A stretch of 64,000 bases of DNA from Anaerobacillus alkaliphilus (GCF_004116265.1 NZ_QOUX01000047.1:248001-312000), one strand, 5' to 3'; numbered from the stretch's first letter, positions 51,696-60,247 are shown. Program-made: numbers and translations. The notes: generated from the letters alone by a model not told the origin.

Positions 51696-51746
51696 CCCAC
51701 CCCTTTTCCTCTCAACATGTATGTATAGAGTGAAGGGGGTGATGAG
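51696..51746 (+). promoter_or_regulatory. Conserved leader with SD-sequestering hairpin, copy 2
   Basis: CCCACCCCTTTTCCTCTC then ATGTATGTATAGAGTGAAGG and GGGTGATGAG match the leader at 38274-38324, including bases outside the ribosome site. CACCCC pairs with GGGGTG of the ribosome site in both copies. Confidence 0.6.
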
Positions 51747-51959
51747 ATGAGCGAAAACATTTTACAATCGCGTTTGACGATGCACTTGTTAGCTGGCTAC
51801 GACCAAGAGGGCAAAGAGATTTTTAAAACGAAGTCTTTTTCGAACATTAATAACACAGCTACAGAGGCACAGCTTCGTACAACCGCTGAAGCGTTACTTT
51901 CACTGCAAGTTCACACAGCTCAAATCGTAACACGCACAAACCAATATGCTGTCTCTTAG
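51747..51959 (+). CDS. DUF1659 small protein, copy 2
   Basis: The 70-residue protein (MSENILQSRLTMHLLAGYDQ to TNQYAVS) differs from copy 1 at only a few positions, mainly near residues 3, 13 and 19-21. It is followed by DUF2922 and YvrJ, the full cassette usual in Bacillaceae. Function unknown. Confidence 0.88.
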   Translation: MSENILQSRLTMHLLAGYDQEGKEIFKTKSFSNINNTATEAQLRTTAEALLSLQVHTAQIVTRTNQYAVS

Positions 51960-51998
51960 TTAATTATTTCGAATTTGTAGGAATGGAGGTGAAAACAG

Positions 51999-52217
51999 AT
52001 GGCGAAGAAAATTGAACTGATTTTTAAAAACGAGATTGGTAGAAACGTAACGATATCATTAGATGACCCAATTAAGCCAGTAGATCCAGGAAAAGTATCG
52101 TTAGTGATGGATTTAGTGCTAGCACAAGGAGCATTCGTTTCAAGTGGTGGCTTTCTAGTAAGCAAGGTTGGTGCTCGAGTAGTTGAACGTAATGTAGATC
52201 AAATTCAAATGGTGTAG
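51999..52217 (+). CDS. DUF2922 small protein, copy 2
   Basis: The 72-residue protein shares all but about six residues with copy 1 (38577). Ribosome site ATGGAGGTG is conserved along with the intergenic spacing. It probably acts with DUF1659 and YvrJ; the role is unknown. Confidence 0.88.
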   Translation: MAKKIELIFKNEIGRNVTISLDDPIKPVDPGKVSLVMDLVLAQGAFVSSGGFLVSKVGARVVERNVDQIQMV

Positions 52218-52276
52218 TTGATGAGGGGGAGGACAATTGACTTCCTCTTTTAAGTTATAGAAAGGAGGGAAGCGAA

Positions 52277-52438
52277 ATGGAGATGTGGATCCCGCTGATT
52301 AGCGAATACGGGTTTCCGGTCATGATCACTTTGTACCTGTTACACCGTATAGAAACCAAGCTAGATACACTTAATGCTTCCATTAATAATCTTGCTAGTG
52401 AAAAAGCGAAGATGTATGTAAAGAAAGCCAGTTCTTGA
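52277..52438 (+). CDS. YvrJ-family small membrane protein
   Basis: The 53-residue protein (MEMWIPLISEYGFPVMITLY then LLHRIETKLDTLNASINNLA) has one N-terminal membrane helix followed by an amphipathic helix, the YvrJ pattern. AAAGGAGGG precedes the ATG. It ends the DUF1659-DUF2922 cassette; the stop codon lies inside a terminator stem. It is absent from the cassette at 38.3 kb. A holin-like or membrane-tether role would fit its form but is not established. Confidence 0.82.
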   Translation: MEMWIPLISEYGFPVMITLYLLHRIETKLDTLNASINNLASEKAKMYVKKASS

Positions 52439-52450
52439 TGAACTGGCTTT
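52424..52450 (+). terminator. Terminator overlapping the YvrJ stop
   Basis: AAAGCCAGTTC and GAACTGGCTTT form a perfect 11-bp stem with a TTGAT loop that contains the TGA stop. Only a short T-run follows. Confidence 0.75.
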
Positions 52451-52485
52451 TGGCTATTGTTTATACTTCCAAAAACAACCATTTT

Positions 52486-52516
52486 ATGTTAACTTAAAAT
52501 TAATTTAGGTTAACAA
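52486..52516 (+). promoter_or_regulatory. BirA (biotin repressor) operator
   Basis: ATGTTAACTT and AGGTTAACAA are inverted half-sites with the two GTTAAC cores 21 bp apart, the same distance as in the Bacillus subtilis bio operator. It lies 30 bp before the truncated bioB. Confidence 0.8.
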
Positions 52517-52545
52517 AGTAACGATAGACAAAAGGAGAGGTTAGA

Positions 52546-52764
52546 ATGAACTGGTTACAGACAGCACAAGAAGTAATTGAGGGAAAAATGATTAGCGATC
52601 ATGAAGCGATGAGTATTTTGAATTGTGACGACGATGAGCTGTTGCCTTTGTTACATGGTGCTTTTCAAATTCGAAAGCATTATTATGGGAAGAAAGTAAA
52701 ATTAAATATGATTATGAATGCGAAAAGTGGAACCTATGACCGCGAAAGCTGGGCACTAGTGTAA
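52546..52764 (+). pseudogene. bioB: Truncated biotin synthase (5' fragment)
   Basis: Residues 1-62 (MNWLQTAQEVIEGKMISDHE, HYYGKKVKLNMIMNAKSG) match the BioB N-terminus. Right where the CxxxCxxC radical-SAM motif should follow, the sequence changes to TYDRESWALV and a stop. The radical-SAM barrel is absent, so no activity is possible. AGGAGAGG precedes the ATG and a BirA operator lies upstream, so the fragment may still be transcribed and translated. Confidence 0.88.
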
Positions 52765-53071
52765 AAGCTGGAATACTTTTCCCACAAACATTGTCTTGAG
52801 AAAAACCGCCTATGTGTACTATACTAAAAACGTACAAACGGCTATGAATATCCTTCCTTCTACTCAATCTAAGATATTAGGGTTTCGCTTTCTGTTTGTT
52901 CAAATGGATCCTGGCTATGGTTCTTCTTCCTTCTATAGCATTTATGGTAGGGCAGCAGTGGAGCCTAAAGGTAACACTAGCTGACCATGTATTTTTTAGA
53001 GGAACCTCTTTCCAGGATACAATTACATGTAAACAAGATAAGTATCAGGACATTTCCTGGTACTTCTTTTA
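52765..53071. other. Intergenic remnant, no gene recognised
   Basis: About 300 bp between truncated bioB and MITE copy B. Overlapping 60-62-codon frames lack ribosome sites. GAGGAACCTCTTTCC and CAGGACATTTCCTGG form small hairpins. Part may come from whatever gene was fused to bioB by deletion. Confidence 0.4.
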
Positions 53072-53079
53072 TAGATAAA

Positions 53080-53271
53080 GGCTCTTTTCGTAAACATTGT
53101 GGCTTTTCTATCCTAAAATTATCGGAAAAATACCCTAGATGAAGATATCAGCCAATAAATTATGTAAGAAAAGAGCATTACTTACTAAATTAGTGGTGAA
53201 TTCTTAGTAATTTGTGTAAAAATCCGGCTTTTGGGATTTTTACGAAAGCAACAAACTTTGCGAAAACAGCC
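53080..53271. mobile_element. MITE-like element, copy B
   Basis: The 192-bp element has ends GGCTCTTTTCGTAAACATTG and ACTTTGCGAAAACAGCC and is flanked by perfect TAGATAAA duplications at 53072-53079 and 53272-53279. It has the same orientation as copy A, with which it shares almost all internal sequence, e.g. AATTAGTGGTGAATTCTTAG. Confidence 0.92.
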
Positions 53272-53299
53272 TAGATAAAAGGTAGGTGGGAGCAGCACC

Positions 53300-55381
53300 A
53301 TGGAAAACACATTGAACATGCAAAGCATTATGGTTAGACGTAATAAAGTGGTGGTTGAACAAGGTCAATCGTCGCTCTCAGAAGTATTACTGGCGACTGC
53401 GACCAAAAACTTAGAAGCCCTAGGGTTCATGTTTTCACCTGAGTTACTCACAGAGCTGCGCACGATGGAAGACTCGCAATTTATTAGCTTTTATACTAAA
53501 CTTATACCGATTTTAAAAAATGCCGTTGGTGCTCATGTAGAGTACAAACCTATGTACCCTAACTTTCCTACCTCTGTGATGGAAGCGGAAGAAGCAGAAC
53601 TTTACCTAAATGCTATCATCCATTACTATACTAACTTGCTGCCGTTCGAAGAGAAGAGAGAGCGGTTTCCATTATTTGAGAAAACAAATTTACGAATGTT
53701 GCAGCTTGCATCGATTAAAGATTTCTATCAAATAATCAGAGGCCTAATTTCCGCAAAAACTAGTCTATCTGCCACCGATCAAGCAGAAGTGCTCTGGAGT
53801 ATTAGGAATAGCTCAGATGTATCCACTGTTTTACCGGAAGAAATTCCGATGAAAGAAACTATTGCGTTTGTAGTAGCTACACTACTAACAGAGGGGAAAA
53901 TGAATGTTAATGAAATCTCTCACTATTTTAAGACAGCAACAGATGTACTTCGTCTTGCTGTTGCGTTATCAGAAGGGGATGTTAGTTTAGCTGGTACTAC
54001 AAAATTTAAAAAGTTCAAACGATCGGAACGACGCTTTCTCTTAACACTACTAGATAGGATGAAAAATCCTACAGAGGATATGCTCAAATACAAAGGGCAG
54101 TGGATACGTCTTGGAGAAATTCTTCATCCCGGAGAATACAAAAATAACTTTCAAAATGCCTATCAAGCTTTTACAATTATCCGAAATAACGAAACCTTTC
54201 CTACGTTTTCTAGTAAAGTAGAAAAAGCATTGGCTGACAGTAATCTAGAAGAAGCGGTTCGGTTGCTCTCGAAGCGTCCAGGAGAATTGGCTCGACGATT
54301 GGATCACTTACTTCGACTATCTGATTTGCCTGAAGTTGTCATCAATCCTTTTCGAGAGGTGGCTTCCGAGGTATCAACGGCTGTACTACTTCAGGTAAAA
54401 ACACATTTCCAAACCAGAAACTCAGATCAGCCAATTCGCGTTATTTTCCCAAAAGGAAATGTCGCAAAAGCGGTCGGTATAGAAAATCAACTTCCTGTTA
54501 TTCCTGAAAACATTTGCTTAGCTATTGTAGACATTTGCGAGAAAGTGCTCATAGAGAGATTTTCTCAATTACCGCCACTTGGAAAGGTTTATATTGAACC
54601 TTCCTTAAAGAATATGAATGTCCCGTTTTCTCAACGTTCAGCCTCAAAAACGTTAAAAACTCTTGTCAGAGGCAGTAAATTCGAAATTCCAGAAGGGAAT
54701 ACAATTCGCTTTTTCACTTGGTGGAAACAAGGAGCAAACGAACGAATTGATGTCGATCTTTCCGCGATGTTGTTCGATGAAAACTTCTTATTCGTGGACC
54801 ATATTTCATACACAAATCTAACAAGTACGAAATTTCGAGCATGGCATTCTGGAGATATTGTTGATGCACCAAATGGAGCAGCTGAGTTCATTGATATTGA
54901 CATTCCCTCGTTTACCCAAAATGGTGGAAGGTATATTATGATGCAGCTATACACATATACTGAGCAGTTTTATTGTGACATGCCTGAATGCTTTGCTGGA
55001 TGGATGATGAGAAAACATCCAGGTACAGGGGAAATATTTGAGCCGAGGACAGTTGAAAATAAAGTAGATATTGCAGCTAAAAGTAGAATTGCAATACCAG
55101 TCATTCTTGATCTGGTAGAACGTAAGGTGATCTGGTGCGATCTGAGCCTCACCAACCATCCTCAATTTTACAACAATGTAGAAGGAAATCTTCCTTCAAC
55201 AACGTTGATGTTGATGAGTATGACAAGTCTTGTCAAACCGAATTTATATGAACTTTTCCGTATACACGGTGAGGCGCGTGGAACGCTTGTAAACGAAATT
55301 GATGATGCCGACACTATTTTTGCTATGGATCAGGGGATTACACCTTTTGATTTAGAAAAAATCATGTCTGAATTTTTATAA
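53300..55381 (+). CDS. Large protein with C-terminal TerD-like domain
   Basis: The 693-residue protein has an N-terminal helical region of about 400 residues with no recognised motif (LSEVLLATATKNLEALGFMF, then AVALSEGDVSLAGTTKFKKF) and a C-terminal region from about 475 resembling TerD: RIDVDLSAMLFDENF, HISYTNLTSTKFRAWHSGD, and GAAEFIDIDI. TerD domains bind calcium and act in tellurite, phage and stress resistance; some metal-ligand positions are unclear here. No signal peptide or membrane helix. AGGTAGGTGGG precedes the ATG, only 20 bp after a MITE. No other ter gene is nearby. Confidence 0.6.
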   Translation: MENTLNMQSIMVRRNKVVVEQGQSSLSEVLLATATKNLEALGFMFSPELLTELRTMEDSQFISFYTKLIPILKNAVGAHVEYKPMYPNFPTSVMEAEEAELYLNAIIHYYTNLLPFEEKRERFPLFEKTNLRMLQLASIKDFYQIIRGLISAKTSLSATDQAEVLWSIRNSSDVSTVLPEEIPMKETIAFVVATLLTEGKMNVNEISHYFKTATDVLRLAVALSEGDVSLAGTTKFKKFKRSERRFLLTLLDRMKNPTEDMLKYKGQWIRLGEILHPGEYKNNFQNAYQAFTIIRNNETFPTFSSKVEKALADSNLEEAVRLLSKRPGELARRLDHLLRLSDLPEVVINPFREVASEVSTAVLLQVKTHFQTRNSDQPIRVIFPKGNVAKAVGIENQLPVIPENICLAIVDICEKVLIERFSQLPPLGKVYIEPSLKNMNVPFSQRSASKTLKTLVRGSKFEIPEGNTIRFFTWWKQGANERIDVDLSAMLFDENFLFVDHISYTNLTSTKFRAWHSGDIVDAPNGAAEFIDIDIPSFTQNGGRYIMMQLYTYTEQFYCDMPECFAGWMMRKHPGTGEIFEPRTVENKVDIAAKSRIAIPVILDLVERKVIWCDLSLTNHPQFYNNVEGNLPSTTLMLMSMTSLVKPNLYELFRIHGEARGTLVNEIDDADTIFAMDQGITPFDLEKIMSEFL

Positions 55382-55424
55382 ACCAAAAAAGTGCTTGGGT
55401 CTCGACTCAAGCACTTTTTTGGTT
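55381..55424 (+). terminator. Strong terminator after TerD-like gene
   Basis: AACCAAAAAAGTGCTTG and CAAGCACTTTTTTGGTT form a perfect 17-bp stem; the T6 run is inside the arm, so it works in both directions. Confidence 0.9.
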
Positions 55425-55427
55425 GTC

Positions 55428-55551
55428 ATTCAATGAATTTCATAATTCATCGGTATCCCCAATACGATATCACATGTAGTTGCGCTAAAAAATTCCCAGC
55501 TTCATTTAGTTTGATATCGCACCATTAAGGTCATTATGAAATTCATTGAAT
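55428..55551. repeat. 124-bp element with perfect 19-bp terminal inverted repeats
   Basis: ATTCAATGAATTTCATAAT and ATTATGAAATTCATTGAAT are exact complements at the two ends. Inside are ATCACATGTAGTTGCGC and GATATCG motifs. No clear target duplication is seen. Parts resemble 13209-13310. Confidence 0.75.
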
Positions 55552-55653
55552 TATACTTATATTACGATTTTCGATATAATACACTTAACGTTGAACTGAC
55601 TATATATGGAAGAGTTTCTAGTTATTTAATAAGCTAGAACATAGGGATAAACG

Positions 55654-57999
55654 ATGAAAAACAAAGATTTAATTCGTCAAATGACAATAGAAGAAAAAGC
55701 ATCACTAATGTCTGGTGGGAACTTTTGGAACACGCAAGCGATTGAAAGATTGGGTATTCCCTCGATCATGCTAACCGACGGTCCACATGGGTTACGTAAG
55801 CAAGGAGGGAAGGCTGATCACATAGGTATGAATCAAAGTATACCGGCAACCTGCTTTCCGCCAGCTGCTACTTTAGCAAACAGTTGGGATTTAGAATTAG
55901 TAGAAGATGTCGGACGTTCTATTGGAAAAGAAGCAGCCACGGAAAAAGTAAGCGTCTTGCTTGGACCTGGACTAAACATAAAAAGAAATCCGCTTTGCGG
56001 ACGAAACTTCGAATATTTCTCAGAGGATCCATTTTTAAGTGGTAAAGTGGCAGCGAGTATGATTAAAGGGATTCAGTCAAATGGAATTTCGGCATGCCCT
56101 AAGCATTATGCAGTCAACAGTCAGGAACATCTTAGAATGACTATCGATGAAGTGGTTGATGAACGAGCCTTACGTGAAGTGTATCTTGAAGGTTTTCGCT
56201 ATGCTGTAGAAGAGGGAAAACCAAAAGTGCTGATGTCATCTTATAATAAAGTGAATGGTGAGTATGCCAATGAAAACACGCATCTCATGAATGATATTTT
56301 ATATGGTGAATGGAAGTATGAAGGAGTCGTCGTCACGGATTGGGGCGGAAATCATGATCGAGTCAAAGGGCTACTAGCCGGAAATCAGCTTGAAATGCCT
56401 TCAACAGGTGGAATAACTGATAAAGAAATCGTTGATGCTGTAAAATCTGGTGAGCTAAGCGAAGCGGTTTTAGATGAGAGAGTTGATCGTTTGTTGGGGT
56501 TAGTCTTTGAAACAACAGAGACTTTGAAGAAAGAAGTAGAGGTAGATTGTGAGGATCACCATCTAAAAGCAATTGATGCAGCAAGGCGTTCGATTGTTTT
56601 GCTTAAAAATGAAAATCAAATTCTTCCGTTAAAAGAAAATCAGAACATTGCCGTTATTGGTGATTTCGCGAAAATACCGCGTTATCAAGGGGCAGGGAGC
56701 TCACTAATTGAACCGACGAAACTTGACAATGCTTGGGACAAACTAACGGAAACAAGTTTAAAGATCGTAGGCTATGAGCAAGGATATAAACGGTTTGGTG
56801 GACGAAGTAATAACCTTATGAAAAAAGCTTTAACGTTGGCAAAACAGGCAGATATCGTCTTACTGTTTCTCGGATTAGACGAAGGTAGTGAAACAGAAGG
56901 CTTGGACAGAACGGATATGAAGCTAAAGGAAAATCAACTAACCTTGGTGAATGAGCTAGGAAAGGTTCATGAGAACGTCGTTGTAGTCTTATCAGGTGGA
57001 TCTGTAATTGAGATGCCTTTTGTTGATGACGTCAAAGCCATTTTGCACACCTACCTAGGAGGACAAGGAGGAGCAACAGCCCTGAAGGATATTCTTATTG
57101 GTAGTTTTAATCCAAGTGGTAAGCTTGCTGAAACCTATCCTATGAAATACGAAGATGTTCCTTCAGCCCCTTACTACCCTGGTCTTGAAGCTACATCTGA
57201 GCACCGAGAGAGTATTTATATTGGGTACCGTTACTTCGACACTGCGAAGGTTCCCGTACTATTTCCGTTTGGATTCGGCTTGTCTTACACTCAATTCGAG
57301 TATAGCGAAATGATGGTTAACGGAACATCGATTTCGTTTACGATAAAGAATGTGGGGGAGATGGTAGGAGAAGAAATCGCTCAATTTTATATCAAGCCTT
57401 TGTCACCAAAGGTTTTCCGTGCGAATAAAGAGTTAAAGGGCTTTGTAAAGGTTCATTTAGAGCCTAACGAAGTAAAACAAGTGACGATAGACTTTAATCA
57501 TCAAGCTTTTGCGTATTTCAATATCGAGGTTAATCAATGGTCAGTTGAGAGTGGAGAGTATGAACTTCAAATTGGAAGTTCAATTGATGGTATCCGCTTG
57601 TCTAAGACGGTAGTTATTCAAGGTGATGATGCGGATAACCCGTATGATCAAGAGCTATTTAAACACTATTATGACCTGGACATAAGCAACATTCCCGATA
57701 AGACGTTTCATCTTCTCTTAGGTTATAAACCGCCTAATCCGTATTGGGATCGCACTAAAAAGCTAGAGTATCACGATACAATTTTTCAATTGAAATATAA
57801 AAAAGGGATAGGGCAATTCACCTATTTTTCAGTAATATTAATACAGAGCTTCCTTCGTCTCATTGGGAAGCGCTCAACCGCACATAATTTCACCTTTGTC
57901 CTAAACATGCCGTTTCGGCAGATTGAACGATTTAGTCAGGGGAAGATTAGCAGGAAGATGATTGAGAGATTTTTGAAGGTGGTAAACTTAGGTAATTAA
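55654..57999 (+). CDS. Glycoside hydrolase family 3 (beta-glucosidase type)
   Basis: The 781-residue enzyme has the GH3 N-terminal barrel (MLTDGPHGLRKQGG, GPGLNIKRNPLCGRNFEYFS, KHYAVNSQE), the nucleophile Asp in VVVTDWGGNHDRV near residue 229, the alpha/beta sandwich domain (VIGDFAKIPRYQGAGSS; GLDEGSETEGLDR), and an Fn3-like C-terminal domain (FGFGLSYTQFEYSEM). It has no signal peptide and would hydrolyse beta-glucosides or related oligosaccharides in the cytoplasm. The last 110 residues extend beyond the usual Fn3 end. TAGGGATA serves as a weak ribosome site. Confidence 0.92.
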   Translation: MKNKDLIRQMTIEEKASLMSGGNFWNTQAIERLGIPSIMLTDGPHGLRKQGGKADHIGMNQSIPATCFPPAATLANSWDLELVEDVGRSIGKEAATEKVSVLLGPGLNIKRNPLCGRNFEYFSEDPFLSGKVAASMIKGIQSNGISACPKHYAVNSQEHLRMTIDEVVDERALREVYLEGFRYAVEEGKPKVLMSSYNKVNGEYANENTHLMNDILYGEWKYEGVVVTDWGGNHDRVKGLLAGNQLEMPSTGGITDKEIVDAVKSGELSEAVLDERVDRLLGLVFETTETLKKEVEVDCEDHHLKAIDAARRSIVLLKNENQILPLKENQNIAVIGDFAKIPRYQGAGSSLIEPTKLDNAWDKLTETSLKIVGYEQGYKRFGGRSNNLMKKALTLAKQADIVLLFLGLDEGSETEGLDRTDMKLKENQLTLVNELGKVHENVVVVLSGGSVIEMPFVDDVKAILHTYLGGQGGATALKDILIGSFNPSGKLAETYPMKYEDVPSAPYYPGLEATSEHRESIYIGYRYFDTAKVPVLFPFGFGLSYTQFEYSEMMVNGTSISFTIKNVGEMVGEEIAQFYIKPLSPKVFRANKELKGFVKVHLEPNEVKQVTIDFNHQAFAYFNIEVNQWSVESGEYELQIGSSIDGIRLSKTVVIQGDDADNPYDQELFKHYYDLDISNIPDKTFHLLLGYKPPNPYWDRTKKLEYHDTIFQLKYKKGIGQFTYFSVILIQSFLRLIGKRSTAHNFTFVLNMPFRQIERFSQGKISRKMIERFLKVVNLGN

Positions 58000-58119
58000 C
58001 ATTGGTTCAAAGTAGATTACTATAATTATATTATGTAAACTGGTTAGGTGAAGGTAACTTCTAAGAGGACAGAGGTTCCGTTATTTCTTCAATTTTCGTT
58101 ATTTTTAAGATTAAGCGGA

Positions 58120-59546
58120 CACAGATGGGTAGCGTCAAGTATTTTGTGTAAGCATTAAAAGTAGGGCCCCTATGAATTACTTTATTTAGTTTCTGAATTT
58201 TCAGTCAGGTATGGGCGGGGGAGCCCGTACCTGACTGAAAATTCTTCCATTTTTTAGTTATATCGTTCAGTAAACATTTCTTGTAACTTTGATTTTGATT
58301 GTGCAAATCCTGCAGATATTCTAGTTGACCATTTGTCATTCATCGATTTAACAGTAAGATACAAGATTTTCTCAGCTGCTTTAATATCAGGTAGGCTATT
58401 CATTGGTTTTACCCGTTTTCGAAACTCTTTTATTGTTCTTTCAATCCAGTTAGTTGTATAAATACCAGATCGGATATCCATAGGATATTTCATAAACGTC
58501 AATAACACTGGCAGGTCCTGTTCCCAGGATTGAACTTCTTTTGGATACTTTTTAGACCATTCTTCTTTAAACTTCTCAAATTGAATTTGAGCGATTTCTC
58601 TTGTTGGAGATTTATAAATTAACTTCAATCCTTCGGATATGTCAACTTGGTCTTTTTTTCGTACTTGGTTTAAGGTATTTCTTACTTTGTGAACCACACA
58701 ACGCTGTACATCAGCTTTAGGATACACAGCTAGGAAAGCTTCTTCGAGGCCGCTTAATCCATCAAAAACTCCTAATAGAACTTCTCTTAAACCTCGCGTA
58801 TACAAATCTGCTAAAATAGTATGCCATCCAGTTGAACTCTCACGTCCCCCCACGTAAAAGGCTAGAATTTCACGGTGACCATCTTCATTTACCCCCATGA
58901 CAACATAGACAACTTCTTTATCGACCGTATCTCGGCGTACTTTAATATACATACCATCTAAATATAGTACAGAATATCTCTTATTTAACGGACGTTTTTG
59001 CCAAGCTTCAATGTCTTGGTGAACTACTTCCGTTATGTTACTAATCGTTGTAGCTGAGTAAGCTGAGCCGACCATTTTTTCTACAAACCTGCCAACATCA
59101 CGGGTGCTCATCCCGCTCTGGTACATACGTATAATGGCTTCTTCTAACCAACCATCTCTACGTTGGTAAGGCTCAAATAATTGGGTTTTATATTCTCCTT
59201 GGCGATCACGAGGGACAGAAATATCCTCAATTTTTCCGTATTTTGTGTCCAATGACCTTTCATAATAACCGTTACGTTGAAGCCCTTGATCCGGTTTTTC
59301 TACTTCAATAAAATTCTTAATTTCTTCTTTTAAGTAGAGCTCCATTTTATCTTTAAGAAAGTTTTTTACTAAATCTTCAAGTTGATTCGTAAAATCATTA
59401 TTAGGTATAATAGGTTTCATAGTAGGGTTTTCCTCTCTTTTTGGGATGTCGCAATTCCGAGGATACCCTACTTTTTTTGTTTTTTGGAGACTCCAAATTT
59501 TGGCCATTTATATCTTACACAAAATATTTTATACCATCCACAGATG
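58120..59546. mobile_element. Complete IS256-family insertion sequence with target duplication
   Basis: The element itself is 58128-59538 (1411 bp). Its ends match at 19 of 25 positions, with TATTTTGTGTAAG identical in both. CACAGATG flanks it at 58120-58127 and 59539-59546, an 8-bp duplication as expected for IS256. One intact transposase gene fills it, so it is probably a recent and potentially active insertion. Confidence 0.93.
58254..59420 (-). CDS. IS256-family transposase (mutator type)
   Basis: The 388-residue protein has the mutator-family DDE core: YSVLYLDGMYIKV with the first Asp, LLGVFDGLSGLEEAF with the second and TTNWIERTIKEFRKRVKP with the Glu; VQRCVVHKVRNTL, including the conserved C-x2-H, lies between. 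The start is ATG 59420, with AGAGAGGAAA upstream; the frame to 59507 runs into the inverted repeat. No frameshift is seen. It is the only gene of the element. Confidence 0.95.
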   Translation of the reverse strand: MKPIIPNNDFTNQLEDLVKNFLKDKMELYLKEEIKNFIEVEKPDQGLQRNGYYERSLDTKYGKIEDISVPRDRQGEYKTQLFEPYQRRDGWLEEAIIRMYQSGMSTRDVGRFVEKMVGSAYSATTISNITEVVHQDIEAWQKRPLNKRYSVLYLDGMYIKVRRDTVDKEVVYVVMGVNEDGHREILAFYVGGRESSTGWHTILADLYTRGLREVLLGVFDGLSGLEEAFLAVYPKADVQRCVVHKVRNTLNQVRKKDQVDISEGLKLIYKSPTREIAQIQFEKFKEEWSKKYPKEVQSWEQDLPVLLTFMKYPMDIRSGIYTTNWIERTIKEFRKRVKPMNSLPDIKAAEKILYLTVKSMNDKWSTRISAGFAQSKSKLQEMFTERYN

Positions 59547-59639
59547 CACTTATTTTAGTCAAAATTCAACTTTTTTGCTTAAATACGAGGAAATAACGGT
59601 ACCAGTGACCGCGAAAGTTCAAAAAAGGTCTTATTATAT

Positions 59640-59830
59640 GGCTGTTTTCGCAAAGTTTGTTGCTTTCGTAAAAATCCCAAAAGCCGGATTTTTACACAAA
59701 TTACTAAGAATTCACCACTAATTTAGTAAGTAATGTCTTTTCTTACATAATTTATTGGCTGATATCTTCATCTAGGGTATTTTTCCGATAATTTTAGGAT
59801 AGAAAATCCACAATGTTTACGAAAAGAGCC
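59640..59830. mobile_element. MITE-like element, copy C
   Basis: This 191-bp copy, in reverse orientation to copies A and B, has ends GGCTGTTTTCGCAAAGTTTG and AATGTTTACGAAAAGAGCC. Perfect TATTATAT duplications flank it at 59632-59639 and 59831-59838. It lies about 100 bp from the IS256 element but has unrelated ends. Confidence 0.92.
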
Positions 59831-59838
59831 TATTATAT

Positions 59839-60186
59839 AAAATAACGTACCATATGTCCTCTTAAATCCAAGAACCACCATGAGATGCCCAATATCCCAT
59901 GGTGGTTTTCATCATTCTCCAAATCTAATGTTTGCTTTCGATAGAGCAGTTGCGTTAGTCTCGTTTGAAATGCTACTTTTATTCTAACGTACTGTTTCAT
60001 TAGGAGTAAGCTCTTGATTAGAAGATAGTCTCTAAGTATGGATGAGTTGCGATATGATTTCGTGTTCCATCTAAAAGTTGTCTTGTTAAGAAGCGAGCCG
60101 TCGGTTAATCTGTTGAACTCATAAGCACCTATTTTGTGAATGGCAGGTTCCTATACTAGATTAATCAAAAATTTTTTTTAATCAAC
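59839..60186. other. Gene-free stretch before the ECF sigma operon
   Basis: ACCACCATGAGAT and ATCCCATGGTGGT form a hairpin followed by TTTTC near 59875-59913, likely a terminator remnant. Nothing else was recognised. Confidence 0.45.
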
Positions 60187-60212
60187 TGAAACTTTTTAAA
60201 CTTAGAGCCGTC
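60187..60212 (+). promoter_or_regulatory. ECF sigma-type promoter
   Basis: TGAAAC (60187-60192), 16 bases, CGTC (60209-60212): the classic extracytoplasmic-function promoter form, upstream of an ECF sigma gene, hence probable autoregulation. Confidence 0.75.
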
Positions 60213-60247
60213 TTTAAGACAAATAATAGAATAGGAGGTGTTCAATA

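Noticed and set aside
52796-53078. Two 60-62-codon frames between bioB and the MITE
   Set aside because: They overlap each other in different frames, lack ribosome sites and match nothing recognised.
59421-59507. Longer start of the IS256 transposase
   Set aside because: It would begin close to the terminal inverted repeat and lacks a ribosome site; ATG 59420 has AGAGAGGAAA.
58128-59830. IS256 transposase as driver of the MITE family
   Set aside because: Both make 8-bp duplications but the terminal repeats (TATTTTGTGTAAG against GGCTSTTTTCG) are unrelated.
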